A stretch of DNA of 64,000 nucleotides from Parabacteroides sp. TM07-1AC (GTDB lineage: Bacteria > Bacteroidota > Bacteroidia > Bacteroidales > Tannerellaceae), in contig NZ_QUKD01000004.1 in the NCBI RefSeq assembly GCF_003480915.1, forward strand, positions 339,230-403,229, read 5' to 3'. The notes under the pieces were generated by a model, which worked only from the letters and a program-made list of their open reading frames with translations, did no database searches and was not told the DNA's origin. Positions 61,055-64,000 of this stretch are shown here, in pieces (position 1 is the stretch's first letter; each line of letters opens with the position of its first letter). The position numbers and the translations under genes are program-made.

Positions 61055-64000
61055 ATGAATAAAATTGTAACCTTAGAAATTATCGGGAAGAAAAGTTTTC
61101 ATCTTTTCCGAAAAATACCATTAGTTATGAGATTGAGCGTTGTATTCTTTTTCCTTAGTCTTGGTATCGCAGTAGCGGGTAATACGTATGCACAGAATGC
61201 TACGCTCTCGCTGGATATGTCGAACAGTACGATAGCCAACGTGCTGGAAGCCGTTGAGAACCAAACGGATTTCTCTTTCATCTATGATGCCAGTATCGTG
61301 AACACCAGCCGTAAAGTGTCGGTGAAAGTGGACGAAAAGAACATTTTCGATGTGCTGAACAAATTGTTCGGTGAATCCGATGTCGCCTACACGGTAGTAA
61401 ACACCAAAATTATCCTCAATAAGAAAGAGGCGATTATGCAGCAGGCAGCCAAGACTGTCAAAGGAGTTGTTACGGATAAATCCGGCGAACCGATCATCGG
61501 TGCGAACGTGTTGCAGAAAGGGACAACGAACGGTACGATAACCGATGTCGACGGTAATTTCACATTGACCGTGCCCGATAATTCCATCATCGTTATATCT
61601 TATATCGGATATAACCCACAGGAAATCAAATATGCAGGACAATCATCTTTAAAAGTGTTGTTGGAAGAAGATTCCCAGAATATCGAAGAAGTGGTGGTAA
61701 CCGCTTTGGGTATCAAGAAAAAAGAATCCTCCCTGACTTATTCGACCCAGCAGGTCGGCGGCGACGAGCTGACTCGTGCCAAGGACCCGAACATGATCAA
61801 TGCCCTGGCTGGTAAGACTGCCGGTGTACAGATCAGTAAGAGTTCTTCCGGTTTAGGTGGATCTGCCAAGGTTTCTATCCGTGGTAACCGCTCGGTAAGC
61901 GGTAATAACCAGCCATTATATGTAATCGACGGTGTGCCGATGCTGAACAGCAGCAATGAACAGGCTGTCAGTGCGATCGGTGGTACGGCGGATGCCGGTA
62001 ACCGTGACGGTGGCGATGGTATTTCCAACCTGAATCCGGACGACATCGAAAGTATGAGTATCCTGAAAGGTGCTTCGGCTGCTGCATTGTATGGTTCGCA
62101 AGCTGCCAACGGTGTTATCCTGATCACAACGAAGAAAGGAAAGGCTGGTGTGCAGAAAGTAACTTTCTCTTCCAACCTGACAGTCGATCATGCAATGAGT
62201 TTGCCGGAATTTCAGAACGAATATGGTATGGATAAGGAAACGAAGACCAGCTGGGGACCGAAAGGTAATCTGACTGCTTATGATAATGCAGGCGATTTCT
62301 TCCAGAACGGCGTAACCGCTATCAACTCCCTGTCTTTGACAACCGGTAACGAAAAGATGCAGACTTACTTCTCCTATGCCAACACCAGTGCCAAGGGAAT
62401 CGTGGAGCATAACAAGTTGCAGAAGCATAACCTGAACTTCCGCGAAACCGCCAGTTTCTTCGATGATTACCTGAAACTAGATGCAAACGTGAACCTGATG
62501 TCGCAGAGTATCAAGAACCGTCCGGCTTCCGGTGGTTATTATATGAACCCGTTGGTTGGTCTTTACCGTTTCCCGCGTGGTGAGAATATCGGTGAATATC
62601 GCACGAACTTTGAAACATTTAATGATACCCGCAACCTGATGGAACAAAACTGGTATACGGATGCCGAACGCGACATGGAACAGAACCCGTACTGGATCAC
62701 GAACCGTATCAAGAGTAACGACAAGCGTGCACGTGCCATCGCTTCTTTGACTGCCAGCCTGAAGATTACGGATTGGCTGAGCCTGCAAGCTCGTGGAACA
62801 GTCGATTATACACACGATACATATAATCAAAAGATGTATGCTTCAACCGCACCGGCTATCGCTGGTTCAAACGGTCGTTATATCGACCTGAATCATACAG
62901 AGACATTGTATTATGGTGATTTTATGGCTATGTTCAATAAGAAATGGGGTGATTTCGCTTTGACGGGCGCAATCGGTGGTAGCATCAACAGTACGACTCT
63001 CAACTCGCTGAGACTGGACTCGAAGACAGCTTCCTTGTATTATCCGAACCAGTTCTCGGTTGCCAACATCGTGATGTCAACAGCTTCTTATATCGACCAG
63101 CAGATCGATCAGAAACGTGTGATGCAGTCTCTCTTTGCAACTGCCCAGCTGGGATGGAAAGAAAGCCTGTACTTGGACCTGACTGCCCGTAACGACTGGT
63201 CGTCGACTCTGGCTTATACGAAACACAGCAGTTTCTTCTATCCGTCGGTAGGTTTGTCATGGATCATCAATAATTCGCTGACGATGCCGGAATGGATTAA
63301 CTTCGGTAAGGTAAGAGGTTCATGGAGTAAAGTAGGTAATGACCTGCCTCTTTTCATCAGTAACCCGATTGCGGGAAGCAACGACCTGATCGTGGCTGGC
63401 GGAGCTATCCAGACCAATTCAAAGGCTCCGTTCGACGAACTGAAACCTGAAATGAGTACTTCATGGGAAGTGGGTACGGAATGGAAATTCTTCGACTACC
63501 GTCTGGACTTCGATTTTACTTACTATAAGACAAACACGAAGAACCAGTTGTTTACGTTGCCTTCTTCTGCCGGTGCAGCTTATAAATATTACTATGTAAA
63601 TGCCGGTAATATCCAGAACCAGGGTGTTGAAATCAGCTTGGGTGTCACTCCGGTGATGACGGAAGATTTCCGTTGGAAGACCTCTTTTAACTTCTCGACA
63701 AACAAGAACAAGGTGATTGAGCTTCATCCTGACCTGAAGACATTTGTTTATGGTGACGAAGGTTTCTCTTCTTCTTACTCTATGCGCCTTGTTGAAGGTG
63801 GTGCACTGGGTGATATCTATGGTAAGGCGTTCGAACGCGACGATAAGACTGGAGAGATCGCTTTTACAAAAGATGAAGACGGTGATCTGATCCCTAACGT
63901 AGTCGGTTCAGGTAATACGGTCAAAGTAGGTAACAGCAATCCTGACTTTATGTTGGGTTGGGGCAATACGCTGACTTATAAAGGATTCAGCCTTTACTTC
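61055..64000 (+). CDS. SusC/RagA TonB-dependent receptor with STN domain (partial)
   Basis: Open from the ATG at 61055 to the window end (982 codons, 3' end missing). A long amino-terminal leader NKIVTLEIIGKKSFHLFRKI then LVMRLSVVFFFLSLGIAVA is followed by an STN domain (NSTIANVLEAVENQTDFSFI), a CarboxypepD_reg domain (VKGVVTDKSGEPIIGANVL), a TonB box-like NIEEVVVTALGIKKKES and the plug (INALAGKTAGVQISKSSSGL, PLYVIDGVPM). The barrel begins near residue ~370. With the upstream FecR it is a signalling receptor of a second glycan-uptake system; susD should follow beyond 64000. Confidence 0.95.
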   Translation, partial: MNKIVTLEIIGKKSFHLFRKIPLVMRLSVVFFFLSLGIAVAGNTYAQNATLSLDMSNSTIANVLEAVENQTDFSFIYDASIVNTSRKVSVKVDEKNIFDVLNKLFGESDVAYTVVNTKIILNKKEAIMQQAAKTVKGVVTDKSGEPIIGANVLQKGTTNGTITDVDGNFTLTVPDNSIIVISYIGYNPQEIKYAGQSSLKVLLEEDSQNIEEVVVTALGIKKKESSLTYSTQQVGGDELTRAKDPNMINALAGKTAGVQISKSSSGLGGSAKVSIRGNRSVSGNNQPLYVIDGVPMLNSSNEQAVSAIGGTADAGNRDGGDGISNLNPDDIESMSILKGASAAALYGSQAANGVILITTKKGKAGVQKVTFSSNLTVDHAMSLPEFQNEYGMDKETKTSWGPKGNLTAYDNAGDFFQNGVTAINSLSLTTGNEKMQTYFSYANTSAKGIVEHNKLQKHNLNFRETASFFDDYLKLDANVNLMSQSIKNRPASGGYYMNPLVGLYRFPRGENIGEYRTNFETFNDTRNLMEQNWYTDAERDMEQNPYWITNRIKSNDKRARAIASLTASLKITDWLSLQARGTVDYTHDTYNQKMYASTAPAIAGSNGRYIDLNHTETLYYGDFMAMFNKKWGDFALTGAIGGSINSTTLNSLRLDSKTASLYYPNQFSVANIVMSTASYIDQQIDQKRVMQSLFATAQLGWKESLYLDLTARNDWSSTLAYTKHSSFFYPSVGLSWIINNSLTMPEWINFGKVRGSWSKVGNDLPLFISNPIAGSNDLIVAGGAIQTNSKAPFDELKPEMSTSWEVGTEWKFFDYRLDFDFTYYKTNTKNQLFTLPSSAGAAYKYYYVNAGNIQNQGVEISLGVTPVMTEDFRWKTSFNFSTNKNKVIELHPDLKTFVYGDEGFSSSYSMRLVEGGALGDIYGKAFERDDKTGEIAFTKDEDGDLIPNVVGSGNTVKVGNSNPDFMLGWGNTLTYKGFSLYF

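Overview
The window looks like a chromosomal segment of a gut Bacteroidales bacterium, most likely Parabacteroides or a close relative (genus is an inference, moderate confidence). The grounds are two SusC-type receptors (one with its SusD), ECF sigma/FecR pairs, Bacteroidetes-specific families (DUF5686, DUF5916, DUF3078, DUF1460), many -7 boxes of the Bacteroidetes type TAnnTTTG, and few Shine-Dalgarno sequences. No rRNA, tRNA, CRISPR array, prophage or intact insertion sequence was found.

Layout. 1-6.4 kb: the 3' end of purF, a palindromic MITE-like element, pepT-gcvT, a GNAT enzyme, a BASS-type transporter and small proteins. 6.4-11.8 kb: a threonine operon on the minus strand (thrA fusion, a phosphoglycerate-mutase-like gene probably acting as homoserine kinase, thrC) behind a possible attenuator leader. 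11.9-17.1 kb: an accessory patch with an orphan nucleotidyltransferase, an HlyD/MFS drug efflux pair, an esterase remnant, a subclass B1-like metallo-beta-lactamase homologue with two altered zinc ligands, and an EamA transporter. 17.3-32.2 kb: housekeeping and envelope genes (cutC, DUF5916, PspC, uvrB, a DUF1460 amidase, DUF5686, a Crp-type regulator, kdsA-miaA, gapA with an upstream 27-residue lipoprotein ORF, a YtxH/holin-like operon, prmA).

32.6-45.8 kb is a polysaccharide-utilisation-like locus: a structured leader, ECF sigma, FecR anti-sigma, a SusC receptor with an STN signalling domain, and SusD. A secreted TIM-barrel sugar isomerase-like protein, a Tat-exported Gfo/Idh/MocA oxidoreductase and a secreted HEAT-repeat protein with two DUF1080 domains follow. 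No classical glycoside hydrolase is present; the three enzymes fit the oxidative 3-keto-glycoside route of sugar cleavage. 46-58 kb: a PAS histidine kinase, a DUF1848 protein with a C-terminal CxxxCxxC motif, upp, HU, a HTH protein, murB, a PhnP-like hydrolase, crcB-nth, pheS and DUF3078. 58.3-64 kb: a second ECF sigma/FecR/SusC set in which sigma is inverted and separated from FecR by gpmA; this SusC runs off the end.

The most unusual pattern is non-coding. Four intergenic regions (around 6.4, 23.05, 32.35 and 58.2 kb) each hold a short tandem array with a period of 22 bp (21-22 in one), built on palindromic cores, yet with a different sequence in each array. Heptad AATTGAN repeats occur in four other gaps, and several large palindromes sit beside genes.
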